A DNA stretch of 64,000 nt from Solwaraspora sp. WMMD1047. GTDB lineage: Bacteria; Actinomycetota; Actinomycetes; Mycobacteriales; Micromonosporaceae. Numbering within the stretch: the stretch's first letter is position 1; each line of letters starts with the position of its first letter. The stretch is taken from contig NZ_JARUBL010000001.1 in the NCBI RefSeq assembly GCF_029626155.1, forward strand, positions 310,001-374,000, written 5' to 3'. The notes beneath the pieces are model-generated. The model did not search any database. It worked only from the letters and a program-made list of their open reading frames with translations, and had not been told where the DNA came from. The position numbers were made by a program, and so were the translations under genes. Positions 16,654 to 27,728 of the stretch are shown here, piece after piece.

Positions 16654-16669
16654 GTTAGGTTCACCTAAC
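16654..16669. promoter_or_regulatory. short palindrome upstream of the reductase gene
   Basis: GTTAGGT-TC-ACCTAAC, a perfect 7-bp dyad. It resembles the outer halves of an actinobacterial iron box (TTAGG...CCTAA) but lacks the 5-bp centre, so an iron regulator is not claimed. It lies about 85 bp upstream of the reductase start, a sensible operator or promoter position. Confidence 0.4.
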
Positions 16670-16713
16670 CGGGCGGCGACCTCGGGACGGTCTTAGACTC
16701 CCTCCGATAGAGC

Positions 16714-16731
16714 TTGTGAAGCATTTCACGA
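16714..16731. promoter_or_regulatory. probable Rex (NADH/NAD+ sensor) operator
   Basis: TTGTGAA-GCAT-TTCACGA matches the Rex consensus TTGTGAA-N4-TTCACAA at 13 of 14 specified positions. It lies 24 bp upstream of the start of the geranylgeranyl-reductase-family gene that precedes nuoA. Rex is known to control nuo and cytochrome bd operons in Streptomyces; binding here is inferred. Confidence 0.7.
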
Positions 16732-16754
16732 GCGTTCCCGGAGGGGAGGCGCGG

Positions 16755-18026
16755 ATGGCCACGATCGAGAACGACGCCGATGTCATCGTGGTCGGCGCCG
16801 GCCCCGGCGGCTCCGCCACCGCATACCACCTGGCCCGGCACGGGCTGCGGGTGCTGCTGCTGGAGAAGACCCACTTCCCCCGGGAGAAGGTCTGCGGCGA
16901 CGGGCTCACCCCGCGCGCCGTCAAGCAACTGATCAAGCTGGGCGTCGACACCAGCCCGGAGGCCGGCTGGGTGCGCAACCGCGGTCTGCGGGTGATCGGC
17001 GGCGGGATCCGGCTCGAACTGGACTGGCCCGACCTGGCCAGCTTCCCCAACTACGGCCTGGTCCGCACCCGGCTCGACTTCGACGACCTGCTCGCCAAGC
17101 GGGCGGTGGCGGCCGGCGCGGAGCTGCGTACCGGGGTGAACGTGATCGCGCCGGTGCTGGATCCGGCCGGGCGGGCGATCGGGGTCACGGCCGAGGTGGA
17201 GAAGGCGCCGGTCACCTTCCACGCCCCGCTGATCGTGGCCGCCGACGGGGTCTCCGGCCGGTTCCCGCTCGCGCTGGGACTCGCCAAGCGGGAGGACCGG
17301 CCGATCGGGGTCGCCGTCCGGCGCTACTACCGCTCCCCGGTGCGCCAGGCCGACGACTATCTGGAGTCGTGGCTGGAGCTGCGCAGCCGGGAGGGTGGGG
17401 ACAACCTGCTCCCCGGCTACGGCTGGATCTTCGGGATGGGCGACGGCCGGGTCAACGTCGGGCTGGGCGTGCTCAACTCCTCGTCCGCGTTCGGCAAGAC
17501 CAACTACCGGCAGCTGCTCACCGACTGGCTCGGCTCCACCCCGCCGGACTGGGGGCTCACCGACGAGGCGAACGCCGACGGGCCGATTCTCGGCGCGGCG
17601 CTGCCGATGGGCTTCAACCGGGTCCCGCACTACACCCGGGGGGTGCTGCTGGTGGGCGACTCCGGCGGCATGGTCAACCCCTTCAACGGCGAGGGCATCG
17701 CGTACGCGATGGAGTCCGGCGAACTCGCCGCCGAAGTGGCCGTCCAGGCCCTGGCCCGCCCGGCCGGGGACGCCCGGGAGCGGGCGCTGGCGCAGTACCC
17801 GGCCGAGTTGAAGATCCGCTACGGCGGTTACTACCGGCTCGGCGGGATATTCGTGAAGCTGATCGGCAACCCGCAGATCATGCGGATCGCCACCAAGCAC
17901 GGCATGCCACACCCGATGCTGATGCGGTTCGTACTCAAGCTCCTGGCCAACCTGACCGACCCGCGCGGCGGGGACGCGATGGACCGGGTGATCAACGCGA
18001 TGACCAAGGTGGCGCCGGCCGTGTAG
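16755..18026 (+). CDS. geranylgeranyl reductase family flavoprotein (MenJ-like)
   Basis: About 423 residues. An N-terminal FAD-binding Rossmann motif (VIVVGAGPGGSATAYHLA), the KVCGDGLTPRAV block and the second FAD motif GVLLVGDSGGMVNPFNGEGI identify the geranylgeranyl reductase family. In mycobacteria MenJ reduces one isoprene unit of the menaquinone side chain; the setting (menG upstream, nuo downstream, polyprenyl synthase after nuo) supports the same role. ATG 16755 has GGAGGGGAGG upstream; a GTG at 16716 lies within the Rex-like site and is less likely. A Rex-type operator suggests control by NADH/NAD+. Confidence 0.85.
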   Translation: MATIENDADVIVVGAGPGGSATAYHLARHGLRVLLLEKTHFPREKVCGDGLTPRAVKQLIKLGVDTSPEAGWVRNRGLRVIGGGIRLELDWPDLASFPNYGLVRTRLDFDDLLAKRAVAAGAELRTGVNVIAPVLDPAGRAIGVTAEVEKAPVTFHAPLIVAADGVSGRFPLALGLAKREDRPIGVAVRRYYRSPVRQADDYLESWLELRSREGGDNLLPGYGWIFGMGDGRVNVGLGVLNSSSAFGKTNYRQLLTDWLGSTPPDWGLTDEANADGPILGAALPMGFNRVPHYTRGVLLVGDSGGMVNPFNGEGIAYAMESGELAAEVAVQALARPAGDARERALAQYPAELKIRYGGYYRLGGIFVKLIGNPQIMRIATKHGMPHPMLMRFVLKLLANLTDPRGGDAMDRVINAMTKVAPAV

Positions 18027-18080
18027 GCGGAACCACCACCCCCGAGCAGCGTGGCCCGGGTAGCGGTGAATAGTGTGAAT

Positions 18081-18095
18081 TTGGTTAACGACCAA
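18081..18095. promoter_or_regulatory. inverted repeat upstream of nuoA
   Basis: TTGGT-TAACG-ACCAA, a perfect 5-bp dyad 45 bp upstream of nuoA, immediately after the sequence GTGTGAA, a possible Rex half-site. Likely part of the nuo promoter region, but the regulator is not identified. Confidence 0.4.
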
Positions 18096-18139
18096 GTAAT
18101 GACCGACCGAGGGCAGGGAAGGACGGGCCGGAGGCAACC

Positions 18140-18505
18140 ATGTCGCTTTCGCCTTACGTACCCATCATCGGGCTGTTCGCGCTGGCAGCGGCCTTTGCGC
18201 TGTTCTCGGTCGTGGCCGCGCGCCTGGCCGGGCCACACCGCTACAACAAGGCGAAGCTCGAGGCGTACGAGTGCGGTATCGAGCCCAGCCCGGAACCGGT
18301 CGGCGGTGGCCGGATCCCGGTCAAGTTCTACCTGACCGCGATGATGTTCATCATCTTCGACATCGAGATCATCTTCCTGGTCCCGTGGGCGGTGGCGTTC
18401 GACCAGCTCGCCCTCTTCGGCTACCTGGCGGTCTCGCTGTTCATCGTCACCGTGTCCGTCGCGTACGCCTACGAGTGGCGGCGCGGCGGCCTGGACTGGG
18501 CCTGA
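18140..18505 (+). CDS. nuoA: NADH-quinone oxidoreductase subunit A
   Basis: A 121-residue membrane subunit with three hydrophobic helices and the family block [15 protein letters not shown]. The cytoplasmic loop holds YECGIEP with the conserved Cys near the quinone cavity. It is the first gene of a contiguous nuoA-N operon in standard order. ATG 18140 follows GGAGG. It anchors the peripheral arm to the membrane arm near NuoH. Confidence 0.95.
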   Translation: MSLSPYVPIIGLFALAAAFALFSVVAARLAGPHRYNKAKLEAYECGIEPSPEPVGGGRIPVKFYLTAMMFIIFDIEIIFLVPWAVAFDQLALFGYLAVSLFIVTVSVAYAYEWRRGGLDWA

Positions 18506-18522
18506 GGGGAGGAGAGCGCGCG

Positions 18523-19193
<671 letters not shown>

Positions 19194-19197
<4 letters not shown>

Positions 19198-20075
19198 CCG
19201 GGCCGGAGAAGGAGAACGCCACGCCGGTGGGCGGCGACGGGACGTCGGAGCCGGTCAACGGGGAGCCGCCGGTCGACGTGCCGGTCAACCCGTCGGAGAC
19301 CGCCGGTCGCCCCGGCGGCCCGGACAGCCCCAGCGGCGCGGCCGGCGAACCGGCCGGCCCGACCGGCGGTGGTCTGCCGGTCGCCCCGCCGCCGGTGGGC
19401 GCCACCAGCGGGGCACCCGCCGAATTCCCGCCGGCCAGCGGCGCCGGCCGCGGGATGTTCGGCATCCAGGGCTCCGGCGACACCTCCGGCTTCGGCGGGC
19501 TGGTCCGGCCCCGGGCCGGCATCGTGGACAGCCCTCGCCCGTACGGCGGCTACTTCGACGAGGTGCACGACGCGCTGCAGGAGGCGTACCCGGCCTTCTC
19601 CGACGCGATCGAGCACGTCGTCGTCGACCGGGGCGAGCTGACCCTGCACATCAAGGCCGAGCGGATCGCCGAGGTCTGCCAGGTGCTGCGCGACGACGAG
19701 TCGCTGCGGTTCGAGTTCTGCTCGTCGGTCTCCGGCGTCGACTACCTCGGCTCCGACGCCCGCCGGCTGCACGTGGTCTACCAGCTCACCTCGATGACCT
19801 ACCGGCGCCGGCTGCGGCTGGAGGTCGCGGTGAGCGCCGACCGGCCGCAGGTGCCGAGCGTCACCGCCGTCTACCCCACCGCCGACTGGCAGGAGCGGGA
19901 GGCGTACGACATGTTCGGCGTGGTCTTCACCGGCCACCCCGCGCTGACCCGGATCCTGATGCCGGACGACTGGGAGGGGCACCCGCAGCGCAAGGACTAC
20001 CCGCTCGGCGGCGTGCCCGTCGAGTACAAGGGCGCCGAGATCCCACCGCCGGACCAGCGGAGGAGCTACCAATGA
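19194..20075 (+). CDS. nuoC: NADH-quinone oxidoreductase subunit C
   Basis: A 293-residue protein. The conserved NuoC (30 kDa) domain occupies about residues 115-290, with [27 protein letters not shown] and the terminal [11 protein letters not shown]. About 110 N-terminal residues are Pro/Gly/Ala-rich and probably disordered, an extension absent from E. coli-type NuoC. The GTG start overlaps the nuoB stop (GTGA). It is a peripheral-arm scaffold subunit packing against NuoD and NuoB. Confidence 0.93.
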
Positions 20076-21409
20076 CCGCACCCCAGACGGACCCCACGTA
20101 CGCCCAGGAACGGGAAACCACGGAAGGCAAGGTCTTCACCGTCACCGGTGGCGACTGGGAATCGGTCGTCTCCGGCACCGACCCGCTGCACGACGAGCGG
20201 ATCGTGGTCAACATGGGGCCGCAGCACCCGTCCACGCACGGGGTGCTCCGGCTGGTGCTGGAGCTGGAGGGCGAGACCGTCCGGGAGTGCCGGATGGTGG
20301 TCGGCTATCTGCACACCGGCATCGAGAAGAACCTCGAATACCGCAACTGGGTGCAGGGCAGCACCTTCGTGACCCGGATGGACTACCTGGCGCCGATCTT
20401 CAACGAGACGGCGTACAGCCTCGCGGTGGAGAAGCTGCTCGGCATCACCGACCAGGTCACCGAGCGGGCCACCATCATCCGGGTGCTGATGATGGAGCTG
20501 AACCGGATCGCCTCGCACCTGGTCTGGGTCGCCACCACCGCGATGGAGCTGGGCGCGGTGAACGTCATGCTCTACGGCTTCCGCGAGCGGGAGTACGTGC
20601 TGGAGATCTTCGAAATGGTCACCGGCCTGCGGATGAACATGGCGTACGTCCGGCCGGGCGGGGTCGCCCAGGACGTGCCGGACGAGGCGATCGTCAAGAT
20701 CCGCGAGTTCCTGAAGATCCTGCCGAAGCGGCTCAAGGAGTACGAGGACCTCCTCTCCGGCCAGCCGATCTGGCTGGAGCGGACCCAGAACGTGGCGGTG
20801 CTGGACGTCACCGGCTGCCTGGCGCTGGGCACCACCGGGCCGGTGCTGCGCTCCGCCGGGCTGCCCTGGGACCTGCGCAAGACCCAGCCGTACTGCGGCT
20901 ACGAGAACTACGAGTTCGACGTGCCGACCACCGAGAGCGGCGACGTCTGGGGCCGCTACCTGGTCCGGATGGCCGAGATGCGCGAGTCGATGAAGATCAT
21001 CGAGCAGGCGTTGGACCGGCTCAAGCCCGGCCCGATCATGGTCGCCGACAAGAAGATCGCCTGGCCCGCCCAGCTTGCCATCGGCGTCGACGGGATGGGT
21101 AACTCGCTGGAGCACGTCGCCAAGATCATGGGTCAGTCGATGGAGTCGCTGATCCACCACTTCAAGCTGGTCACCGAGGGCTTCCGGGTGCCACCCGGCC
21201 AGGTCTACGTGGAGATCGAGGCGCCGCGCGGCACGCTCGGCGTACACGCGGTCTCCGACGGCGGCACCCGGCCCTACCGGGTGCACTACCGCGAGCCGAG
21301 CTTCGTCAATCTGCAGGCCATCCCCGCGATGGCCGAGGGTGGTCTGATCGCCGACGTGATCGCCGGCGGCGCCTCGCTGGACCCCGTGATGGGTGGGTGT
21401 GATCGATAG
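20072..21409 (+). CDS. nuoD: NADH-quinone oxidoreductase subunit D
   Basis: A 445-residue subunit homologous to the large subunit of NiFe hydrogenases without the nickel ligands. The quinone-site loop [14 protein letters not shown] is present (near residue 48), with the block [13 protein letters not shown] and the C-terminal [14 protein letters not shown]. Together with NuoB it forms the menaquinone reduction site. The start ATG overlaps the nuoC stop by 4 bp. Confidence 0.95.
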   Translation: MTAPQTDPTYAQERETTEGKVFTVTGGDWESVVSGTDPLHDERIVVNMGPQHPSTHGVLRLVLELEGETVRECRMVVGYLHTGIEKNLEYRNWVQGSTFVTRMDYLAPIFNETAYSLAVEKLLGITDQVTERATIIRVLMMELNRIASHLVWVATTAMELGAVNVMLYGFREREYVLEIFEMVTGLRMNMAYVRPGGVAQDVPDEAIVKIREFLKILPKRLKEYEDLLSGQPIWLERTQNVAVLDVTGCLALGTTGPVLRSAGLPWDLRKTQPYCGYENYEFDVPTTESGDVWGRYLVRMAEMRESMKIIEQALDRLKPGPIMVADKKIAWPAQLAIGVDGMGNSLEHVAKIMGQSMESLIHHFKLVTEGFRVPPGQVYVEIEAPRGTLGVHAVSDGGTRPYRVHYREPSFVNLQAIPAMAEGGLIADVIAGGASLDPVMGGCDR

Positions 21410-22527
21410 TGCTTGCCAACGAAACCCTCCGGAAGCGGGCCGACGAGATCGTCGCCCGCTACCCCGCCGACCGGTCCCGCTCGGCGCTGCTGCCGCTGCT
21501 GCACCTGGTGCAGTCCGAGGAGGGCTACGTCTCGCCGGCGGGTGTCGAGTTCTGCGCCGAGGTGCTCGGCCTGAACAAGGCCCAGGTCGGCGCGGTGGCC
21601 ACCTTCTACACCATGTACAAGCGCCGCCCCACCGGTGACTGGCTGGTGAGCGTCTGCACCAACACCATGTGCAACGTGCTCGGCGGCCAGCAGGTCTACG
21701 ACACCCTGGTCGAGCACCTGGGCGTCGGGCACGACGAGACCACCGAGGATGGCACCATCACCCTGGAGCACGCCGAGTGCCTGGCGGCCTGCGACTACGG
21801 CCCGGTGATGACGGTCAACTACGACTTCTTCGACCAGGTCGACCCGCAGACGGCGGTCGGGGTGGTCGACGAGCTGCGGGCCGGCAACCGCCCCACGCCC
21901 AGCCGCGGCGCCCGGCTCTGCACCCTCAAGGAGATGTCGATCCAGCTGGCCGGCTTCGCCGACCCGCGTCCGGAGGCGGTCGCCGACGGGGTGGCCGGCG
22001 AACCGACCCTGCGCGGCCTGCGCCTGGCCGAGCAGCACGGCATCTCGGTGGCCGGCTTCGACCCGAACACCCCGATCACCCAACCGGCCACCGACGACAA
22101 GCCCGCGCCGGCTGGCAAGGCAGCGCCGGCTGGCAAGGCAGCGCCGGCCGACAAGCCCGCGCCGGACAACAAGGCGGCCGCGGCCGGCAAGCCGGACGGG
22201 AAGCCGGCCCCGGTCGCCAGCACCGGTGCGGCGGAGTCGGACACCCGGCCGGCCGGGGCGACCGGCAGCACCGCGCCGGACGCCAAGGCCCCCGACGACA
22301 AGTCGCCGGAGATCCGGGCCGCCGAGACCCGGGCGCCGGACGCGCAAACCCCCGCACCCGACGCCCCGGGCAGCAAGGACCCGGTCGACGGGGTGCCGCC
22401 GGACTCTCCGGACGCGAAGGCCGCTGAAGCGGCCGGGGCGGCCGCCAACGAGCCGGCCAGCGACGGCAAGCCGGCCGGCGACGACGCGGAGCCGCAGGAG
22501 CGCAACCTCAGGGAGGCGGAGAAGTGA
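21409..22527 (+). CDS. nuoE: NADH-quinone oxidoreductase subunit E with long disordered C-terminal tail
   Basis: A 372-residue protein. The first ~215 residues are a normal thioredoxin-fold NuoE with the 2Fe-2S cluster N1a ligands in CTNTMC and CLAACDYGP. The remaining ~150 residues are a low-complexity Ala/Pro/Lys/Asp tail (DKPAPAGKAAPAGKAAPADK and similar), rare among NuoE proteins, which usually stop near 160-240 residues. The GTG start overlaps the last base of the nuoD TAG stop, and the end overlaps the nuoF start, so the tail is in frame and translated. It works with NuoF and NuoG in the NADH dehydrogenase module. Confidence 0.93.
   Translation: MLANETLRKRADEIVARYPADRSRSALLPLLHLVQSEEGYVSPAGVEFCAEVLGLNKAQVGAVATFYTMYKRRPTGDWLVSVCTNTMCNVLGGQQVYDTLVEHLGVGHDETTEDGTITLEHAECLAACDYGPVMTVNYDFFDQVDPQTAVGVVDELRAGNRPTPSRGARLCTLKEMSIQLAGFADPRPEAVADGVAGEPTLRGLRLAEQHGISVAGFDPNTPITQPATDDKPAPAGKAAPAGKAAPADKPAPDNKAAAAGKPDGKPAPVASTGAAESDTRPAGATGSTAPDAKAPDDKSPEIRAAETRAPDAQTPAPDAPGSKDPVDGVPPDSPDAKAAEAAGAAANEPASDGKPAGDDAEPQERNLREAEK
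22105..22140 (+). repeat. two exact 18-bp tandem units in the nuoE tail
   Basis: Two identical copies of an 18-bp unit (GCGCCGGCTGGCAAGGCA), with related partial units before and after, encode the APAGKA repeats of the NuoE tail. This suggests the tail grew by slippage or local duplication. Confidence 0.8.
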
Positions 22528-23840
22528 CGGTGCCTTCACGGGCGACGTTGGAGAAGCTGACCCCGGTGCTCACCAAGCGCTGGCTGTCGCCGGACGCCTG
22601 GCGGCGCGACGTCTACGAACAGCTCGACGGGTACGCCGCGCTGCGCAAGGCGCTGGCGGTCGCCCCCGACGACCTGATCCAGCTCATCAAGGACTCCGGG
22701 CTGCGCGGCCGCGGCGGTGCCGGCTTCCCGACCGGCCTGAAGTGGGGCTTCATCCCGCAGGGCGACGGCAAGCCGCACTACCTGGTGGTCAACGCCGACG
22801 AGGGCGAGCCGGGCACCTGCAAGGACCTGCCGCTGATGACCCACGACCCGCACTCGCTGGTCGAGGGCGTCATCATCGCCTCGTACGCGATCCGGGCCAA
22901 CCGGGCCTACATCTACATCCGCGGCGAGGCCGTGCACGCCGCCCGCCGGCTGCGCAACGCGGTCGCCGAGGCGTACGCGGCCGGCTACCTCGGCACCGAC
23001 ATCCTGGGCACCGGGTTCGACCTGGAGTTGGTGGTGCACAGCGGCGCCGGGGCGTACATCTGCGGCGAGGAGACGGCGCTGCTGGACTCGCTGGAGGGCT
23101 TCCGCGGCCAGCCCCGGCTGCGCCCGCCGTTCCCGGCCACCCACGGTCTGTACGCCAGCCCGACCGTGGTCAACAACGTCGGCACCATCGCCAGCGTGCC
23201 GTACATCGTGCTCGGCGGCGCCGCCTGGTGGAAGTCGATGGGCACCGAGAAGTCCGCCGGACCGATGATCTACTCGCTGTCGGGTCGGATCGCCAACCCC
23301 GGCCAGTACGAGTGCGGGCTCGGCATCACCCTGCGCGAGCTGATCGAGCTGGCCGGCGGCATGCTGCCCGGCCACAACCTGCGGTTCTGGACCCCGGGCG
23401 GCTCGTCCACCCCGCTGCTCACCGCCGAGCACCTGGACGTCCCGCTGGACTTCGAGGGGGTGGCCGCGGCCGGCTCGATCCTCGGCACCACCGCCACCCA
23501 GATCTTCTCCGACCAGGACTGCCCGGTCTACGCGACCTACCGGTGGCTGGAGTTCTACCACCACGAGTCGTGCGGCAAGTGCACCCCGTGCCGGGAGGGG
23601 AACTACTGGATGGTCCGGGTCTACCGGCGGATCCTCGCCGGCCAGGGCACCCAGGAGGACCTGGACACCCTGCTGGACACCTGTGACAACATCCTGGGCC
23701 GGTCGTTCTGCGGCCTGGGTGACGGCGCGACCAGCCCGGTGACCTCGTCGCTGAAGTACTTCAAGCAGGACTACCTCGACTACATCGAGGGCCGGACAGC
23801 TCCCATGCTGTCCGAGAAGACCCTGGTAGGAGCGCACTAA
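22524..23840 (+). CDS. nuoF: NADH-quinone oxidoreductase subunit F
   Basis: A 438-residue flavoprotein that oxidises NADH. The glycine-rich NADH/FMN region GRGGAGFPTGLKWGF, the FMN-binding NADEGEPGTCKD, and the 4Fe-4S cluster N3 motif ESCGKCTPCREG with a distal Cys in SFCGLGD are all present. The GTG start overlaps the nuoE stop (GTGA). Its length is typical. It is the electron entry point of the complex. Confidence 0.96.
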   Translation: MTVPSRATLEKLTPVLTKRWLSPDAWRRDVYEQLDGYAALRKALAVAPDDLIQLIKDSGLRGRGGAGFPTGLKWGFIPQGDGKPHYLVVNADEGEPGTCKDLPLMTHDPHSLVEGVIIASYAIRANRAYIYIRGEAVHAARRLRNAVAEAYAAGYLGTDILGTGFDLELVVHSGAGAYICGEETALLDSLEGFRGQPRLRPPFPATHGLYASPTVVNNVGTIASVPYIVLGGAAWWKSMGTEKSAGPMIYSLSGRIANPGQYECGLGITLRELIELAGGMLPGHNLRFWTPGGSSTPLLTAEHLDVPLDFEGVAAAGSILGTTATQIFSDQDCPVYATYRWLEFYHHESCGKCTPCREGNYWMVRVYRRILAGQGTQEDLDTLLDTCDNILGRSFCGLGDGATSPVTSSLKYFKQDYLDYIEGRTAPMLSEKTLVGAH

Positions 23841-26333
23841 ATGACGGACGTCGCCAAGCCAACCGACAGCGTCACGCTCACCATCGACGGGATCGAGGTG
23901 ACCGCGCCGAAGGGCGCCCTGCTGATCCGGGTCGCCGAGAAGCTGGGCATCGAGATCCCCCGGTTCTGCGACCACCCGCTGCTGGCCCCGGCCGGCGCCT
24001 GCCGGCAGTGCCTGGTCGACGTCGAGGGCCAGCGCAAGCCGGTCGCCTCCTGCACCCAGCCGGTCGCCGACGGCATGGTGGTCCGCACCCAGCTCACCTC
24101 CCCGGTCGCCAAGAAGGCGCAGGAGGGGATCATGGAGCTGCTGCTGGTCAACCACCCGCTCGACTGCCCGATGTGCGACAAGGGCGGCGAGTGCCCGCTG
24201 CAGAACCAGGCGATGTCCACCGGCCGCACCGACTCCCGCTTCCACGAGCACAAGCGGGAGTACCCCAAGCCGGTGAACATCTCCAGCCAGGTGCTGCTCG
24301 ACCGCGAACGGTGCGTGCTCTGCCAGCGCTGCACCCGGTTCTCCGAGGAGATCGCCGGGGACAAGTTCATCGACCTGATGGGCCGGTCCAGCGCCGAGGA
24401 GATCAACGTCTACCGGGACGAGGTCTACGGCGGCGGCGACGAGACCGACGCCGAGGGCGAGGGCGACGTCCCGTTCAACTCGTACTTCTCCGGCAACACC
24501 GTGCAGATCTGCCCGGTCGGCGCGCTCACCGGCGCCCAGTACCGGTTCCGGGCCCGGCCGTTCGACCTGGTCTCCACCCCGAGCGTCTGCGAACACTGCT
24601 CGGCCGGCTGCGCCCAGCGCACCGACCACCGGCGTGGCAAGGTGACCCGCCGGCTGGCCGGCGACGACCCGGCGGTCAACGAGGAGTGGAACTGCGACAA
24701 GGGCCGGTGGGGGTTCCGCTACGCCACCGCCTTCGACCGGCTCACCACCCCGATGGTCCGGGACGCCGGCACCGGCGAACTGCGCGAGGCGTCCTGGAGT
24801 GAGGCGCTGGCCGTGGCCGCCGACGGGCTGCGGGAGGCCCGGGACGGGGCGCACGGGGTGGGCGTACTCACCGGCGGCCGGTTGACCGTCGAGGACGCCT
24901 ACGCGTACGCGAAGTTCGCCCGGGTGGCGCTGCAGACCAACGACATCGACTTCCGGGCCCGGCCGGTCTCGGCCGAGGAGACCGAGTTCCTGGCCAGCAA
25001 CGTCGCCGGAATCACCGAGGTCACCTACGCCGACCTGGACAAGGCGTCGGCCGTGGTGATCGCCGGGCTGGAGCCGGAGGAGGAGTGCCCGATCCTCTTC
25101 CTGCGGCTGCGCAAGGCGTACCTCAAGCGCGGGCTGCCGGTGCTGGCGGTCGCGCCGTTCGCCAGCCGGGGACTGACCAAGCTCGGCGCCACCGTGGTCA
25201 CCGCCGTCCCCGGTCAGGAGGCCCGGGTGCTGGCCGACGAGGAGAGCATCGCCAGCGCGCTGCGGGAGCGGCCGGCCGGCGCCGGCACCCCGGTGCTGCT
25301 GGTCGGCGAGCGGCTGGCCGCCGTACCCGGTGGGCTGTCGGCCGCGGCGGCACTCGCCGCCCGCACCGGCGCGAAGCTGGCCTGGGTGCCCCGCCGGGCC
25401 GGCGACCGCGGCGCGGTCGAGGCCGGCTGCCTGCCCAACCTGCTCCCCGGCGGCCGACCGGTCACCGACCCGGCGGCCCGGGCCGAGCTGACCGGCGCCT
25501 GGGACGTCGCCGCCGGGACGATCCCGAGCCGCGCCGGCCGCGACACCGACGAGATCATCGCCGCCGCCGCCGAGGGCCGGCTGGGCGCCCTGGTGGTGGC
25601 CGGGGTCGACCCGGCCGACCTGGCCGACCCCCGGCAGGCCGAGGCCGCCCTCGACCGGGTGCCGTTCCTGGTCAGCCTGGAGCTGCGGCGCAGCGCGGTG
25701 AGTCGGCGAGCCGACGTGGTGCTGCCGGTCGCCCCGGTGGTGGAGAAGGCCGGCAGCTTCCTGGACTGGGAGGGCCGGCTGCGCACCTTCGAGGCGGTCC
25801 TGAACACCACCGCGATGAACGACGCCCGGGTGCTCGACGCGCTCGGCGCGCAGCTCGGCGTGCGGCTCGGCACCGGCGACGTGAACAGCACCCGGCGCGA
25901 GCTGGGCACCCTGCCGTCGACAAAGGCCGACCGGCCGGCCGCGCCGGGCGTCGAGCCGGCCGACCCGGTCCGGACCGGCGCCGGCGAGGCGGTGCTGGCC
26001 ACCTGGCACCAGCTCATCGACCTGGGCAGCCTGACCGACGGGGACGAACACCTCGGCGGCACCGCCCGCCCGCCGGTGGTCCGGCTCGGCAAGGAGACCG
26101 CGGCGGCGCTCGGCGTCGCCGACGGCGACCCGGTCACGGTCGGCACCGACCGGGGCGCGCTCACCCTGCCGGCCGAGATCACCGACATGCCCGACGACGT
26201 GGTCTGGCTGCCGACCAATTCGCCCGGCTCGACGGTGCGCCGCAGTCTCGGCGTCACCTCGGGCGCGGTCGTCCGGCTCGCCGCGGGGGCGGCCGGTCCG
26301 CTGCTCGCCAGCGCAGGAGGTGGTGAACGGTGA
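23841..26333 (+). CDS. nuoG: NADH-quinone oxidoreductase subunit G
   Basis: An 830-residue iron-sulfur subunit of the molybdopterin-oxidoreductase superfamily. The N-terminal part holds a 2Fe-2S ferredoxin domain ([16 protein letters not shown]), then clusters in [24 protein letters not shown] and CPVGALT. A further CEHCSAGC...NCDKGRWGF set matches the extra N7 cluster. The C-terminal half is the degenerate molybdopterin-type domain. It begins at the base after the nuoF stop and ends overlapping nuoH. It carries electrons from NuoF toward NuoI. Confidence 0.95.
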   Translation: MTDVAKPTDSVTLTIDGIEVTAPKGALLIRVAEKLGIEIPRFCDHPLLAPAGACRQCLVDVEGQRKPVASCTQPVADGMVVRTQLTSPVAKKAQEGIMELLLVNHPLDCPMCDKGGECPLQNQAMSTGRTDSRFHEHKREYPKPVNISSQVLLDRERCVLCQRCTRFSEEIAGDKFIDLMGRSSAEEINVYRDEVYGGGDETDAEGEGDVPFNSYFSGNTVQICPVGALTGAQYRFRARPFDLVSTPSVCEHCSAGCAQRTDHRRGKVTRRLAGDDPAVNEEWNCDKGRWGFRYATAFDRLTTPMVRDAGTGELREASWSEALAVAADGLREARDGAHGVGVLTGGRLTVEDAYAYAKFARVALQTNDIDFRARPVSAEETEFLASNVAGITEVTYADLDKASAVVIAGLEPEEECPILFLRLRKAYLKRGLPVLAVAPFASRGLTKLGATVVTAVPGQEARVLADEESIASALRERPAGAGTPVLLVGERLAAVPGGLSAAAALAARTGAKLAWVPRRAGDRGAVEAGCLPNLLPGGRPVTDPAARAELTGAWDVAAGTIPSRAGRDTDEIIAAAAEGRLGALVVAGVDPADLADPRQAEAALDRVPFLVSLELRRSAVSRRADVVLPVAPVVEKAGSFLDWEGRLRTFEAVLNTTAMNDARVLDALGAQLGVRLGTGDVNSTRRELGTLPSTKADRPAAPGVEPADPVRTGAGEAVLATWHQLIDLGSLTDGDEHLGGTARPPVVRLGKETAAALGVADGDPVTVGTDRGALTLPAEITDMPDDVVWLPTNSPGSTVRRSLGVTSGAVVRLAAGAAGPLLASAGGGER

Positions 26334-27727
26334 CGGCGTCCTACCTGGCGGTGGACCCGACGCTGCAGGACTTCGGCCAGGACCCCTGGTGGCTGGTCCT
26401 GGCGAAGGTGCTCTTCGGCTTCGTCTTCGCGGTGGTCTGCACCCTGCTCGGGGTCTGGTTCGAGCGGCGGGTGGTGGCCCGGATGGGCCAGCGGCCCGGC
26501 CTCAACCAGGTCGGCCCGTTCGGGCTGCTGCAGACCCTCGCCGACGGTCTCAAGATGGCCTTCAAGGAGGACATCCTGCCGAAGTCGGCGGACCGGTTCG
26601 TCTTCCTGATCGCGCCGACCATCTCGGTGGTCTGCTCGGTCACCGTGATCTCGGTGATCCCGTTCGGGCCGATGGTGAGCATCTTCGGCAACCAGACGCC
26701 GCTGCAGATCACCGACATCCCGGTCTCGGTGCTGCTGATCCTGGCCTGCTCGTCGATGGCCGTCTACGGCAGCGTGCTCGGCGGCTGGGCCTCCGGCTCC
26801 ACCTACCCGCTGCTCGGCGGGTTGCGCTCCAGCGCCCAGATGATCTCGTACGAGCTGGCGCTGGGGTTGTCGGTGCTGGCGGTCTTCCTCACCGCCGGCA
26901 CCCTGTCCACCTCCCAGATCGTCGCCGCCCAGGCCGACGGCACCCGGATCGTCCTGCCGGACTGGCTCGGCGGCCTGGAGTTCGCCACCCCGGGCTGGTA
27001 CGCGCTGCTGCTGCTGCCCAGCTTCCTGGTCTTCTTCGTCTCCATCGTCGGCGAGACCAACCGGGCGCCCTTCGACCTGCCCGAGGCCGAGTCCGAGCTG
27101 GTCGCCGGCTACATGACCGAGTACAGCTCGCTGAAGTTCGCGCTCTTCATGCTCTCCGAGTACGTCGCCATGGTGAGCATGTCCGCCTTCACCGTCACCA
27201 TGTTCCTCGGTGGCTGGCGGGCTCCGGCGCCGATCACCACCATCTGGGCGGGCGCCAACTCCGGCTGGTGGCCACTGCTCTGGTTCTTCGGCAAGGTGCT
27301 CGTCCTGGTCTTCGTCTTCGTCTGGCTGCGGGGCACCCTGCCCCGGCTGCGCTACGACCAGTTCATGCGGCTGGGCTGGAAGGTCCTGATCCCGATCAGC
27401 CTGGTCTGGGTGATGGTGCTCGGCGGAATCCGGCTGATGCAGGGCAGCGCGCTGGACACCAACCAGCGCCGCTGGGTCGCCGGCATCGGCATCGCCGTCG
27501 TACTGGTGGTGATGGTCTTCTGGCCGTCGCGCAAGAAGGCGGCCCCGCTGACCGCGCAGGAGCAGGCCGACGCCCACCCCCGGGGCAGCTTCCCGATCCC
27601 ACCGCTGGACCTGCAGGTCCCGCCGAGCCCGCGGGCCCGGCGCGCGGTGGCCGAGCGGGAGCCCGCCAACGTCGGCGCCGGGCCGGTCTACGACGCGGGC
27701 GAGCCCGGCCCGGAAAAGGAGAGCTGA
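26330..27727 (+). CDS. nuoH: NADH-quinone oxidoreductase subunit H
   Basis: A 465-residue membrane subunit with about eight to nine helices that closes the quinone chamber. Conserved blocks include [25 protein letters not shown] and the acidic loop [28 protein letters not shown] hydrophilic C-terminal tail of ~70 residues follows the last helix, again a Pro/Ala-rich extension. The GTG start overlaps the nuoG stop. Confidence 0.95.
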   Translation: MTASYLAVDPTLQDFGQDPWWLVLAKVLFGFVFAVVCTLLGVWFERRVVARMGQRPGLNQVGPFGLLQTLADGLKMAFKEDILPKSADRFVFLIAPTISVVCSVTVISVIPFGPMVSIFGNQTPLQITDIPVSVLLILACSSMAVYGSVLGGWASGSTYPLLGGLRSSAQMISYELALGLSVLAVFLTAGTLSTSQIVAAQADGTRIVLPDWLGGLEFATPGWYALLLLPSFLVFFVSIVGETNRAPFDLPEAESELVAGYMTEYSSLKFALFMLSEYVAMVSMSAFTVTMFLGGWRAPAPITTIWAGANSGWWPLLWFFGKVLVLVFVFVWLRGTLPRLRYDQFMRLGWKVLIPISLVWVMVLGGIRLMQGSALDTNQRRWVAGIGIAVVLVVMVFWPSRKKAAPLTAQEQADAHPRGSFPIPPLDLQVPPSPRARRAVAEREPANVGAGPVYDAGEPGPEKES

Positions 27728-27728
27728 G

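Noticed and set aside
16654-16669. GTTAGGT-TC-ACCTAAC as an iron box (DmdR/IdeR site)
   Set aside because: The actinobacterial iron box is 19 bp with a 5-bp centre; this dyad is shorter, and the downstream genes are not iron-uptake genes. Kept only as an unassigned palindrome.
18061-18139. A second full Rex site at the nuoA promoter
   Set aside because: Only a GTGTGAA half-site is present; the right half (TTAACG) departs from TTCACAA and the spacing is off by one, so it is not called as an operator.
22536-26051. A 1171-codon open frame on the minus strand opposite nuoF/nuoG
   Set aside because: Antisense shadow caused by high third-position GC; the plus-strand nuoF and nuoG are unmistakable.
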